A stretch of 32,371 nt of DNA from a bacterium. Its GTDB lineage: Bacteria > Chloroflexota > Dormibacteria > Aeolococcales > Bog-877. Made by a program: the position numbers and the translations under genes. Positions 1 to 7,246 of the stretch are shown here, in pieces. The stretch's first letter is position 1; every line of letters starts with the position of its first letter. The notes under the pieces are model-generated. The model saw only the letters and a program-made list of their open reading frames with translations. It was not told where the DNA came from and searched no databases. The stretch spans positions 1-32,371 of the forward strand of contig JAJZJU010000019.1 in the NCBI GenBank assembly GCA_021809895.1, written 5' to 3'.

Positions 1-268
1 GAGAGCCGGGCTCTCACACCTGCCCGCTGCTCACCCCGCCATCCGACTGATGGGGCAACCCGTCAAGCAAGTGGCTCCCATGCTCCTACGCCGCTACGGG
101 GGCGACAACCCAGCCTCACATGCCTGGGTGAACAGATTCCCGTCTTGGCCGACTTTGGCCAACTTGGGAAGTAACGGTTCTACCGGGCCTACTTTCGGGA
201 TCTGATGGTCGCCGAGCCGGCCAGGTCGCACGCAGATGTCGATCGAGCTGTGGTTCTGGGTCCCCCCC
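1..268. other. Gene-free left edge with small hairpins and an open partial frame
   Basis: I recognise no gene here. One plus-strand frame is open from the window edge to a TGA at 203-205 (about 67 codons). Its translation resembles nothing I know, so it is either the unrecognisable tail of a gene to the left or chance. Positions 1-15 form a perfect inverted repeat (GAGAGC-CGG-GCTCTC). A second hairpin lies at 145-162 (TTGGCC, 6-nt loop, GGCCAA). Either could terminate a neighbouring transcript, including the minus-strand gene ending at 269, but neither is followed by a T-run. Confidence 0.3.
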
Positions 269-499
269 TCACTCCACAGCCAGGCAGGTGATGGTGCGAG
301 CGACGCCGCTGAAGCTCTGGATGCGGTCGACGATGAGGGTTCCGATCCCCTTGACGTCTTCCGCCTGGACCTGGGCGACGGCGTCGTACTCGCCGGTTAT
401 GGCATCGACCTGGACTACTCCCGGCTCTCCCCGCAGTCGTTCCACCACGTCCATCGCCTTGCCGGGCTCCAGGGTCATAAGGATGTACGCGCGCACCAT
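269..499 (-). CDS. Stand-alone Lrp/AsnC ligand-binding (RAM) domain protein
   Basis: A 76-residue protein that matches the C-terminal ligand-binding half of Lrp/AsnC regulators, with no helix-turn-helix half. The beta-alpha-beta pattern is visible: MVRAYILMTLEPG at the N-terminus, then the typical TGEYDAVAQV turn at about 35-44 that helps form the amino-acid pocket. The open frame extends upstream to 607, but the ATG at 499 follows a strong GGAGGGAGG ribosome-binding site, so I take that as the start. Known family members oligomerise, bind amino acids, and can pair with full-length Lrp proteins. It is divergent from the threonine-degradation genes at 762, so amino-acid sensing linked to tdh-kbl is a reasonable inference, not shown. 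Confidence 0.85.
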   Translation of the reverse strand: MVRAYILMTLEPGKAMDVVERLRGEPGVVQVDAITGEYDAVAQVQAEDVKGIGTLIVDRIQSFSGVARTITCLAVE

Positions 500-761
500 G
501 GCCTCCCTCCTCTGCTGTTCCACTGCGCCTGAAAGGCGTCCCTTGGCCACAATATCCGATCCTCGGCACCCGCGGGACGCCAGGATCGCCTCGGGCGCAT
601 GGACCAATCTGCCAGTGGCACTGGGTGGCTCCGCCTGTTCTCCCTGGGCACTTTCTCAGGTGGTGTCGACTTGCCTCGAAGCTGGCGGGCTTGGGGCGAA
701 GCCGTGAGTTGCATGATTAGCCAGGAGGGTTGCTCCACCACCGGTCGAGGGAGGCAAGACG
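500..761. promoter_or_regulatory. Divergent intergenic region / tdh leader
   Basis: This gap of about 260 nt separates the minus-strand RAM gene from plus-strand tdh. A possible minus-strand -10 (TATTGT, complement of 549-554) lies about 50 nt before the RAM start. On the plus strand two inverted-repeat pairs precede tdh: GGTGGTG 659-665 with CACCACC 736-742, and CTTGCCTC 670-677 with GAGGCAAG 751-758. The latter overlaps the end of the tdh ribosome-binding site (GAGGGAGG 747-754). The pairs interleave rather than nest. I see no known riboswitch core; repeats of this length may be chance in GC-rich DNA. Confidence 0.3.
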
Positions 762-1808
762 TTGCGAGCAGTTGTCAAGGGTGGTCCTGGCCCCGGGGCG
801 GCCCTGGGGGAGGTTGTCGACCCCCGCCCCGGACCGGGCGAGGTTTTGCTCAAACCCGTGGCGACCGGCATCTGTGGCACCGACCTCCACATCCTGGACT
901 GGAACCCCTGGGCGGGGGCGCGGGTGCAGCCACCTCGGGTGATGGGGCATGAGATGGCGGGGCTGGTGCTGGCCCTGGGTGACGCGGTGGATCTTCTGGC
1001 GGTGGGGGAGATGGTGGGGGTGGAGACCCACGTCGTCTGCCTGACCTGTGCCCAATGCCGGCGGGGTGACTTTCACATCTGCCAGAACACCCGGATCCTG
1101 GGGGTGGACATCGACGGGGCCTTCGCCGAGCTGGTGGTGGTCCCCGCCCGCAACTGCCGCCCCGCGCCGCAGGGCCTGGACCCAGCGGTGGTGGCCTTTC
1201 AGGAGCCGATGGGCAACGCCGTCCATGCCGCCTCCCAGGGGCAGGTGCGGGACAGGGTGGTCGTGGTCACAGGTTGCGGCCCCATCGGACTGGCGGCGGT
1301 GGGGATCGCCCGGGCCGAGGGAGCGGCCAGGGTGGTGGCTGTCGATCGGGTCGCGGCCCGACTTCGGATCGCCGAGGCCATGGGCGCCGACCAGGTTGTG
1401 GACACTTCCGCCGCCGGCGACCTGGAGACGAGTCTGCTTCGGGCCTGCCGCGGGACGGCCGACGTGGTCCTGGAGATGTCGGGCCATCCCGCTCTCATCG
1501 AAAGCTCGCTGCGGGTGATGACACCTGGGGGGTGGATGAGCCTGCTGGGGCTGGGGGACGCCCCGGCGTCCGTCGATCTGGCCACCCTGGTGGTGATGCG
1601 GGGTGTGACCCTCTACGGGGTGACTGGCCGCCGTCAGTTTGAGACCTGGGACAGAACCGCCGAATATCTGGCTTCGGGAGCGGTCGACGTGAGCCCCATC
1701 CTGACCGACCGCGTCTCCATCTTGGACTTTGAAAAGGCGGCTCAACTGGCCAGGGCCGGGGCCGTGGGCAAGGTGATTCTCTATCCTCCGGAGGGCGAAT
1801 GGCAATGA
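762..1808 (+). CDS. tdh: L-threonine 3-dehydrogenase (zinc-dependent MDR)
   Basis: Cytosolic zinc enzyme that oxidises L-threonine with NAD+ to 2-amino-3-ketobutyrate, 348 residues as usual for the family. Visible features: the catalytic-zinc segment GICGTDLH with Cys38 and His43, GHE at 62-64, four structural-zinc cysteines at 93, 96, 99 and 107, and the NAD-binding GCGPIG at 171-176. The start is a TTG at 762, with GAGGGAGG about 7 nt upstream; no ATG or GTG nearby fits. The stop overlaps the kbl start as ATGA (1805-1808), and that next gene encodes the enzyme consuming the unstable product, which is the main argument for Tdh over another sorbitol- or alcohol-dehydrogenase of the same fold. 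Confidence 0.88.
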   Translation: MRAVVKGGPGPGAALGEVVDPRPGPGEVLLKPVATGICGTDLHILDWNPWAGARVQPPRVMGHEMAGLVLALGDAVDLLAVGEMVGVETHVVCLTCAQCRRGDFHICQNTRILGVDIDGAFAELVVVPARNCRPAPQGLDPAVVAFQEPMGNAVHAASQGQVRDRVVVVTGCGPIGLAAVGIARAEGAARVVAVDRVAARLRIAEAMGADQVVDTSAAGDLETSLLRACRGTADVVLEMSGHPALIESSLRVMTPGGWMSLLGLGDAPASVDLATLVVMRGVTLYGVTGRRQFETWDRTAEYLASGAVDVSPILTDRVSILDFEKAAQLARAGAVGKVILYPPEGEWQ

Positions 1809-3022
1809 GTGATCTGGACACCAGTTTGCGGGCGGACCTGGACCAACTTCGCCAGGAGGGGCGCTTCCGACCCCTGGTGGTGCTGGACAGCCCGCAGGAT
1901 GCCGAGGTGCTGATAGGCGGCCGCCGCCTCATAAACCTGTCCTCGAACAACTACCTGGGTTTGAACACCCATCCCCGACTCAAGCAGGCCGCCATCGAGG
2001 CCGTCAGGGCCTGGGGGGCCGGGTCCGGGGCCGTTCGGAGCATCGCCGGCACCCAGTCGATTCATGAGGAGCTGGAGGCCAGGCTGGCGGCCTTCAAAGG
2101 GACCGCTGCCTCCCTCACCCTGCAGAGCGGGTACACCGCCAACCTGGCGGTTCTGGGGGGCGTGCTGGGAGAGCAGGATGCGGTCGTCAGCGACGCTCTC
2201 AACCACGCCAGCATCATCGATGGCATCAGGCTCACCAAGGCGGGCCGGTACCTCTTCCCGCATCGCGACATGGATGCCTTGCAGCAGCGCCTGGAGGAGG
2301 CCCGACGCGACGGCCGCAGGCGGGTCCTGGTGGTGACCGACGGTGTGTTCAGCATGGATGGCGACATCGCTCCCCTGCCGGCCATCGTGGAACGGGCAGA
2401 GGCCTTCGGGGCTGCGGTGATGGTGGACGACGCCCACGCTTCCGGGGTCCTCGGCCGTAACGGGAGAGGCTCGGTCGACCACTTCGGGCTGGAGGGCAGG
2501 GTCGCGATCCAGGTGGGCACGCTCAGTAAGGCGGTGGGAGTCCTGGGCGGCTACGTGGCGGGCTCCCAGGAGCTTCGGGACACTCTGATACATCTCGGGC
2601 GGCCCTTCCTCTTCTCCACCTCGCATCCCCCGGCTGTGGTGGCGGCCTGCATCGCCGCCATCGATGTGATGGAGTCAGAGCCGGAGCGTCAGCAGCGGCT
2701 CTGGGAGAATGCTCGCCATTTCAAGGAGGGGCTGACCACGCTCGGCTTCAACTGCGGACATAGCGAGACCCCCATCACCCCGGTGATCGTGGGCGAGGCT
2801 CGCCACGCCATGGCCCTCTCCGACCAGCTGCGCGAGCGTGGGGTATTCGCGCAGGGGATCGGGTATCCCACCGTCGCCAGGGACCAGGGCAGGGTGCGCA
2901 CCATCGTCACCTCCACCCACACTAAGGAGCAGTTGGACAGGGCGCTCGAGGCCTTCGCCGACTCAGCCCGCGCCCTGGGGCTGCCTCTGCATCCGGTGGT
3001 GGCGGGCGCGAGCCAGGCGTAA
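1805..3022 (+). CDS. kbl: 2-amino-3-ketobutyrate CoA ligase (glycine C-acetyltransferase)
   Basis: PLP enzyme of the alpha-oxoamine synthase family, about 405 residues, splitting 2-amino-3-ketobutyrate with CoA into glycine and acetyl-CoA. Visible: the LSSNNYLGL entry segment, the SGYTANLA phosphate-region loop, the PLP-pyridine Asp/His segment DDAHASG (about 208-214), and the Schiff-base lysine in TLSKA (Lys242). Two ATGs compete: 1799 lies only 4 nt after GGAGG, whereas 1805 has about 10 nt spacing and makes an ATGA overlap with tdh, so I prefer 1805. The family also contains 8-amino-7-oxononanoate synthase (BioF), which looks alike; coupling to tdh favours Kbl. Confidence 0.88.
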   Translation: MSDLDTSLRADLDQLRQEGRFRPLVVLDSPQDAEVLIGGRRLINLSSNNYLGLNTHPRLKQAAIEAVRAWGAGSGAVRSIAGTQSIHEELEARLAAFKGTAASLTLQSGYTANLAVLGGVLGEQDAVVSDALNHASIIDGIRLTKAGRYLFPHRDMDALQQRLEEARRDGRRRVLVVTDGVFSMDGDIAPLPAIVERAEAFGAAVMVDDAHASGVLGRNGRGSVDHFGLEGRVAIQVGTLSKAVGVLGGYVAGSQELRDTLIHLGRPFLFSTSHPPAVVAACIAAIDVMESEPERQQRLWENARHFKEGLTTLGFNCGHSETPITPVIVGEARHAMALSDQLRERGVFAQGIGYPTVARDQGRVRTIVTSTHTKEQLDRALEAFADSARALGLPLHPVVAGASQA

Positions 3023-3024
3023 CC

Positions 3025-3702
3025 ATGTCCGGCCTGCCCGAATTGACGTCAGTGAAGGGACCCACCACGGGCGGCGAGAAACCGTCTGGACACAGGCGCG
3101 GTCCCCGGTCACCGGAGGAATTGGAGGAGGAACGCCATCTCGTCGAGTCCGCCAAGACCGACCCGACCGCGTTCGCCAAGCTCTATGACCGCTACGTCGA
3201 CTCGATTCACGCTTACGTCTACCACCAGACCGGGAGCTGGGAACGTGCGGAGGACGTCACCGCCACCACATTCATGCGCGCCTATGCCGAGATCGGGAAG
3301 TTCGAGTGGCGCGGTGTTCCCTACTCGGCCTGGCTGTATCGGGTCGCTTCCAACCTGGTCCTTCGCGACCATCGCCACCCCGGCTGGATCGAGCTTCCCG
3401 AGGGTCTGGTTGATCCCGGCGAGGGGCCGGAGGACGCGGCGGTTAGATCCGAGCAGGTCCGTCGGGTCCAGGCGGCGGTGCGCCGGCTCTCTCCGGATCA
3501 GCGCCAGGCGATCACGCTGCGCTTCGGTTCTGGACTCCGCAACGGGGAGGTGGCCCAGGTGATGCACAAGAGCGAGGGCGCGGTGAAGCTGCTGGTCTTC
3601 CGGGCTCTCCGCTCGCTTGAGAAGCGACTGGGGCCCGACTTCGAGGCCGGGTTCGCCCCCCGGCTCAGGGTGGCTCCGCCCGAGGGCCCCGAGGAGGGAT
3701 GA
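3025..3702 (+). CDS. ECF-like sigma-70 family RNA polymerase sigma factor
   Basis: A 225-residue sigma factor with the two-domain ECF plan. Region 2 spans about 47-118, with AEDVTATTFMRAYAEI in the core-binding/-10 recognition part and AWLYRVASNLVLRDHR closing it. Region 4 spans about 146-202, with LSPDQRQAITLRF and a helix-turn-helix GEVAQVMHKSEGAVKLLVFRA. A charged 35-residue N-terminal extension precedes region 2. The ATG lies 2 nt after the kbl stop, so it is probably co-transcribed with tdh-kbl, an unusual partnership. The next gene encodes a small membrane protein that could be its regulator. Target promoters cannot be deduced here. Confidence 0.88.
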   Translation: MSGLPELTSVKGPTTGGEKPSGHRRGPRSPEELEEERHLVESAKTDPTAFAKLYDRYVDSIHAYVYHQTGSWERAEDVTATTFMRAYAEIGKFEWRGVPYSAWLYRVASNLVLRDHRHPGWIELPEGLVDPGEGPEDAAVRSEQVRRVQAAVRRLSPDQRQAITLRFGSGLRNGEVAQVMHKSEGAVKLLVFRALRSLEKRLGPDFEAGFAPRLRVAPPEGPEEG

Positions 3703-3703
3703 G

Positions 3704-4054
3704 ATGACCAGTCGCGAGGAGAAGCGCATGGCCGGCGATCTGGCGGGATGGCTGGAAGGCGAGCAGGGCCTGCCTGACGACGACCCCACCTCCCGAGCGA
3801 TCGCCAGGACGGCCGTCCTGCTGGTGGACGCCCTGGCTCCGCGCCCCCTGCGTCCAGCCACCAGGGCGCACATCTTCGAGCGGGCGCTGTCCGAGGCCAA
3901 TCTGCGCCGACCAGGCGAAGACCTTGTGCCTGAGGTGCTGCGGGTGGCTCGGCAGGTCCCGGTGCCAGCCTGGCTGGGGCTGGGCGGCATGGCGGCGGGC
4001 GTGGTGGTTGGACTTGCCGTCTTCCGCCAGCGCGAGGCTCGCATCACCGCCTGA
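3704..4054 (+). CDS. Small single-pass membrane protein, possible sigma-factor partner
   Basis: A 116-residue protein. About 85 residues of charged, probably cytosolic sequence are followed by one hydrophobic helix near the C-terminus (WLGLGGMAAGVVVGLAVF) and a short basic tail. The start ATG at 3704 follows GAGGAGGGA and overlaps the sigma-factor end by one intervening base only; a longer open frame from 3617 lies within the sigma gene and is not needed. Position directly after an ECF-like sigma gene, plus a cytosolic domain anchored by one helix, resembles anti-sigma factors. I see no HxxxCxxC zinc motif of the classical anti-sigma domain, so the role is an inference from context. Confidence 0.75.
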   Translation: MTSREEKRMAGDLAGWLEGEQGLPDDDPTSRAIARTAVLLVDALAPRPLRPATRAHIFERALSEANLRRPGEDLVPEVLRVARQVPVPAWLGLGGMAAGVVVGLAVFRQREARITA

Positions 4055-4090
4055 GGCAGATCGCGGCAGCCCAGTTCGCCGGCTGCTCCG

Positions 4091-4096
4091 TAGAAT
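4091..4096 (+). promoter_or_regulatory. -10 box of galU, leaderless type
   Basis: TAGAAT lies 8 nt before the GTG start at 4105, and no ribosome-binding site is present. The predicted transcription start would fall at or within a base or two of the start codon. No clear -35 is seen. Confidence 0.5.
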
Positions 4097-4104
4097 CCGC
4101 ACCT

Positions 4105-4980
4105 GTGAGCGCAGTGAGCACGGTGGTGGTGCCGGCCGGCGGCCTGGGCACCCGCTTCCTGCCAGCCACCAAGGCACTGCCCAAGGAGATGGTCCCGGTT
4201 GGGGACCGCCCCGCCATTCAGTGGGGGCTGGAGGAGGCGGTGGCCTCGGGAATACACCGGGCCGTGATCGTCACCGCTCCTGGCAAGGACCTGATCAGGG
4301 CCCATTTCACCCCAGACCCGAGCCTGGAGTCACTTCTGTCCGAGCGTGGCAACCAGGAGATGGCCGATCGGGTGCGGGCGATCGGCCATCTTTTGGATCT
4401 GGAGTTCGTGGAGCAGCTGCAACCGCTCGGCCTTGGCCATGCGGTCCTCTGTGCCGCGCCAAGCCTTGGGACCGAGGAGGCGGTCGCTGTGCTTCTGCCC
4501 GACGACCTGTTCTCTGGGTCCCCACCCCTGCTGGCCCAGCTTCTCCAGGCGCACACAGCCACCCGCTGCACCGTCCTGGCCCTGCGGCGCTGCCCGCGCG
4601 ATCAGATCTCGCGCTACGGGGTCGCCACCGTCGAGGGCGACGGCCCGGTCTTCAAGGTGTCGGATGTGGTGGAGAAGCCGGCTCCAGAGGACGCTCCCAG
4701 CGACCTGGCGATCATGGGGCGATACATCCTCACCCAGGACGTCTTCCGGGCTCTGGCCACGACCGGGCCGGGAGCGTTGGGCGAGATCCAGCTGACCGAT
4801 GCGATCCGCGGGGCGGCCCGCTCCGGACAGGTTGTGGGGGTCGAGTTCAGTGGCGAGCTCCTGGATGTCGGCACCCTCGACAGCTGGCTCGCCACCAACG
4901 CCGCTGTGGTTTGGCGGGATCCCGAGCTGGGGCCCGCGCTGCGAGCGCGAGTCGCGGAGCTCGAGGCGGCAGGGAGTTGA
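4105..4980 (+). CDS. galU: UTP-glucose-1-phosphate uridylyltransferase
   Basis: Makes UDP-glucose from UTP and glucose-1-phosphate, supplying cell-envelope and exopolysaccharide synthesis. The nucleotidyltransferase signature AGGLGTRFLPATKALPKEM sits at residues 11-29, with the nucleotide-binding glycines and the conserved lysines. Further on are the LGLGHAVLCA segment, a DD metal pair in VLLPDDLF, and VVEKPAPEDAPSDLAIMGRY, all typical of bacterial GalU. At 291 residues it has the usual family length. The GTG start at 4105 has no ribosome-binding site but follows a TAGAAT box closely, suggesting a leaderless mRNA and a transcription unit separate from the sigma-factor genes. Related RfbA-type enzymes are less likely given the PKEM and GLGHAVL motifs. 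Confidence 0.93.
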   Translation: MSAVSTVVVPAGGLGTRFLPATKALPKEMVPVGDRPAIQWGLEEAVASGIHRAVIVTAPGKDLIRAHFTPDPSLESLLSERGNQEMADRVRAIGHLLDLEFVEQLQPLGLGHAVLCAAPSLGTEEAVAVLLPDDLFSGSPPLLAQLLQAHTATRCTVLALRRCPRDQISRYGVATVEGDGPVFKVSDVVEKPAPEDAPSDLAIMGRYILTQDVFRALATTGPGALGEIQLTDAIRGAARSGQVVGVEFSGELLDVGTLDSWLATNAAVVWRDPELGPALRARVAELEAAGS

Positions 4981-5013
4981 GCTGCGGACCGGCCCTCGCG
5001 ACTGCTGGGTGCT

Positions 5014-5042
5014 TTGGTCGGGCCCGGGCGCGGCGCTATACT
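5014..5042 (+). promoter_or_regulatory. Predicted sigma-70-like promoter upstream of the 5109 gene
   Basis: TTGGTC (5014-5019) and TATACT (5037-5042) are separated by 17 nt, the best full -35/-10 pair that I see in the window. The start site would be near 5050, giving a leader of about 60 nt before the ATG at 5109. Confidence 0.5.
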
Positions 5043-5108
5043 GCAGGGCCAGATGTCAATCGAGGCGGAAAGTGCCGTCCCCAGTTCCGGACACCATCAG
5101 GTAGTGCA

Positions 5109-5387
5109 ATGGCTATGCAACGCCCGCGGCGCGGTGATGACCTTCTGCGCTACCGCAGCCAGGAGGGAGACTTCGAGGTAGAGGTCTCGCACACCCTGAA
5201 CAAGTGGTGTGTGTCGGTCATGCGCCTGGCCGACACCAGCATCGTGGCCCAGGACTTCTTTCCCGAGCGTTGGAAGGCGATGGCTCGAGCCCAGGACTTC
5301 CTGCGGATCTTGAACATGCGCAACCGCCCCGAGCATGAGGCTGACTCGCACGATTCAGGCCGCGGTCCGGGGGGCCAGGCCCTCTGA
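5109..5387 (+). CDS. Small protein of unknown function
   Basis: A 92-residue protein that I do not recognise. It begins with a basic, polar stretch, then two likely beta strands (FEVEVSHTLNKWCVSVMRL) and an amphipathic segment WKAMARAQDFLRILNMRN, and ends in a polar, probably disordered tail rich in Gly, His and Asp. There is no signal peptide or membrane segment. A well-placed promoter precedes it (5014-5042). The ATG at 5109 is favoured although the ribosome-binding site is weak; an ATG at 5115 is an alternative. It ends where the PHP-domain gene region begins, so the two may be co-transcribed. Confidence 0.65.
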   Translation: MAMQRPRRGDDLLRYRSQEGDFEVEVSHTLNKWCVSVMRLADTSIVAQDFFPERWKAMARAQDFLRILNMRNRPEHEADSHDSGRGPGGQAL

Positions 5388-5449
5388 GCGACGTCACCAC
5401 CACCGGGGCCGGGTCTGCGGCTCTGCTCCGGATCCCGCCTGGCCACTCG

Positions 5450-6178
5450 GTGGCCGACCCCCATGCCCACACGCTTGCCAGCGACGGCATGGTGAGCTCT
5501 CGGGAGCTGGTCCGCGCGGCCGCGGGCGCCCACGTGCAGGTGCTGGCGGTCACCGATCACGACACGTTCCGCGGTGTGGGTGAGGCCGTGGAGGCGGGGC
5601 TCGAGTTTGGGGTGGATGTGGTGGCCGGCGAGGAGGTGACGACGGAGCCCCGCGCCAACGTCCACGTCCTGGGCCTGTTCCTGCGCGGGCCGGTGCCGAT
5701 GGGAAGGTCGGTGGCCGAGACCATCCACGCAATTCGCGACCAGGGCGGGCTGGCCATTCTGGCCCATCCCTTCATGCCCACCTACTTCGCCTCGATCACG
5801 CCCTGGGCGCTGCGGAGGCTGCTGGCCCACGATACGGTGGATGGGATCGAGCTGCGCCACACAGCGCTCACCCTGCCCCGGCGGGTGCGCGAGCTGGATT
5901 CCTTCTACGAACTCCACCAGGACCGTCTGGGAGCGGCGATCGGCTCCAGCGACAGCCATTTCGGGGCCCATGACCTGGCCCGCACGGTGACGGTGTTCCC
6001 CGGCCGGACGGCGCTGGACCTGCGCCAGGCCATCACCGACCGTCAAACTAGGCCCCTGGAGGGATATGTGCGCCCGGCCGGGCCCTCCTTGAGAACCCGC
6101 CTGCAGCAGCAGGCGCGCAGCATGGGCTGGCTCACCTGGCAGCGTTGGCGCGGCAACATCGGACGCGAGGGGATCTGA
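5450..6178 (+). CDS. PHP-domain metal-dependent phosphoesterase
   Basis: A PHP (polymerase and histidinol phosphatase) domain protein of 242 residues or slightly more. The metal-binding residues are present in order: His5 and His7 (DPHAHT), Asp36-His37 (VTDHDT), Glu61/62 (GEEVTT), His72, His106 (LAHPF), and Asp168/His170 (SSDSH). Related YciV/RNase AM-type proteins hydrolyse 5'-phosphates of short RNAs or nucleoside bisphosphates; the substrate here is not shown by sequence. The conservative start is GTG 5450, directly before the first strand. The frame stays open upstream, and a CTG at 5384 overlapping the previous stop would add 22 residues (LSDVTTTGAGSAALL...). No clear ribosome-binding site supports either. 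Confidence 0.85.
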   Translation: MADPHAHTLASDGMVSSRELVRAAAGAHVQVLAVTDHDTFRGVGEAVEAGLEFGVDVVAGEEVTTEPRANVHVLGLFLRGPVPMGRSVAETIHAIRDQGGLAILAHPFMPTYFASITPWALRRLLAHDTVDGIELRHTALTLPRRVRELDSFYELHQDRLGAAIGSSDSHFGAHDLARTVTVFPGRTALDLRQAITDRQTRPLEGYVRPAGPSLRTRLQQQARSMGWLTWQRWRGNIGREGI

Positions 6179-6181
6179 TCC

Positions 6182-6583
6182 TTGAACCGGAACTTCCTGA
6201 AGCATGAGTGGGGGGCGGCCGCCTTCATCGGCACGATCATCGTGGGCGGGCTGGTGGTGCTGGCGTGGCTGCTGATCAAGGCGGTGACGGCTTCTCCTCT
6301 CCCCCCGCCGGCTCCGTGCCCTCGGGAGACCCCGATCGTCATCCACGCGACGCCCACCCCTTCCCCGGGCGTGTCGGTGTCGCCGACTCCCCAGGTGACC
6401 CTCCCCTCGGTGCCGTTCGGTTGCTCTGAGCCCAGCGTCACCGTGGTCACCCCGACCCCGAGTCCGACCGCCAAGACCAGCCCCTCACCCAAGGCGTCCA
6501 GCACTCCGAGTGCCTCACCCAAGCCATCCAGCAGTCCCAGTGCCGCACCGAAGGCGAGCCCCTCGGTAAGCCCGACCCCCTGA
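6182..6583 (+). CDS. Membrane-anchored Pro/Ser/Thr-rich protein
   Basis: A 133-residue protein with a short charged N-terminus, one membrane helix at about 11-36 (AAAFIGTIIVGGLVVLAWLLI), then a long low-complexity tail dominated by Pro, Ser, Thr, Ala and Lys. Near the C-terminus the tail repeats short SPKASSTPSAS-like units. By the positive-inside rule the tail would lie outside the membrane, resembling a wall-spanning stalk or a region for O-glycosylation. There is no recognisable functional domain and only two cysteines. The TTG start at 6182 follows GAGGGG and sits 3 nt after the PHP gene, so the two probably form an operon. Confidence 0.75.
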   Translation: MNRNFLKHEWGAAAFIGTIIVGGLVVLAWLLIKAVTASPLPPPAPCPRETPIVIHATPTPSPGVSVSPTPQVTLPSVPFGCSEPSVTVVTPTPSPTAKTSPSPKASSTPSASPKPSSSPSAAPKASPSVSPTP

Positions 6584-6584
6584 C

Positions 6585-7106
6585 TCAGAGGTCGGTCAGG
6601 ATCCGCTCGCCGTTGCGAGCCAGTATCTCCTGGGCCGGGACGGAGAGCTCCATCTCGGGGCTGTCCTCCAGGGCCAGGCGCAGGGATATGACCGGGCTGA
6701 GGCGCAGGTCGGCGACCCGGACCAGGTCGCGCAGAAAGGGAAATGCCAGCGGCACCAACTGGTTCCTCAGGCGGTTGCGAACCGCCTGCACCGGGTCCTC
6801 GGCGGTGGCGGACAGACTTTGGTCGCGGAACGCCATCACGATCACCTCGTCGGTGAGGGCGATCGGGTCGGTCCAGGAGTAGGCCTCCCCGCTGAGGCTG
6901 CAGTCAACGAAGAGCTCGCGGGCCGGAAAGAGGCGCAGGCGCTCCGCCAGACGGCTCATGATGGCGGCCTCCCCCTCCACGAAGAAGGGCACGTCGGTCG
7001 CCCCACCTTCGGGATCACCGGTCGCGTAGCGCACCGAGAAGCCCACGTTGTCAACGCCGAACAGCGGGTTCGGAACCTTGATCCAGAGATCAGTAGCGCT
7101 GGCCAC
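6585..7106 (-). CDS. Conserved-looking protein of unknown function
   Basis: A 173-residue soluble protein without signal peptide, membrane helix or any motif that I recognise. It appears to be mixed alpha/beta: early strands (WIKVPNPLFGVDNVGFSVRY), a middle segment with FVDCSLSGEAYSW, an amphipathic helix region VQAVRNRLRNQLVPLAFPFLRDLV, and a regular ending ISLRLALEDSPEMELSVPAQEIL. The start is a GTG at 7106 with no ribosome-binding site; a TATGCT box lies 11 nt upstream on the minus strand. The stop is 1 nt from the convergent Pro-rich gene, so both transcripts end in the same place with almost no terminator space. Coding is supported by its length and plausible amino-acid mix. Confidence 0.65.
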   Translation of the reverse strand: MASATDLWIKVPNPLFGVDNVGFSVRYATGDPEGGATDVPFFVEGEAAIMSRLAERLRLFPARELFVDCSLSGEAYSWTDPIALTDEVIVMAFRDQSLSATAEDPVQAVRNRLRNQLVPLAFPFLRDLVRVADLRLSPVISLRLALEDSPEMELSVPAQEILARNGERILTDL

Positions 7107-7117
7107 CTTGAGAGTTG

Positions 7118-7123
7118 AGCATA
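7118..7123 (-). promoter_or_regulatory. -10 box for the 7106 minus-strand gene
   Basis: The complement reads TATGCT, placing the transcription start about 5 nt before the GTG at 7106. No ribosome-binding site is present, consistent with a near-leaderless mRNA. Confidence 0.35.
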
Positions 7124-7246
7124 GCGCAGAGGCGTAGCCGGCGTCGCCGCCTTCGGCGCCCGCCGACGGCTACGATCGAGGAGGGCACAGGTGCGGGACG
7201 GGTCCGCACCATCCGAACGTTAGGGCTGAGGCCCAGGAGGTGTCAG

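Noticed and set aside
600-761. Glycine riboswitch upstream of tdh-kbl
   Set aside because: Apart from a chance CTCAGG, the conserved glycine-aptamer core is absent.
717-1805. Long minus-strand open frame (362 aa) opposite tdh
   Set aside because: It is His/Pro/Arg-rich with no domain, and lies antisense to a gene with intact catalytic motifs. GC-rich codon bias opens such frames.
3109-4305. Minus-strand open frame (398 aa) opposite the sigma factor region
   Set aside because: It crosses three real genes, has a low-complexity composition and matches no family.
5150-6346. Minus-strand open frame (398 aa) opposite the PHP gene
   Set aside because: Arg/His/Gln-rich antisense shadow; the PHP metal-site motifs are on the plus strand.
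7115-7246. N-terminal extension of the quinone-reductase-like protein
   Set aside because: The extra 44 residues are Arg-rich and unlike the family, whereas ATG 7247 has a perfect ribosome-binding site.
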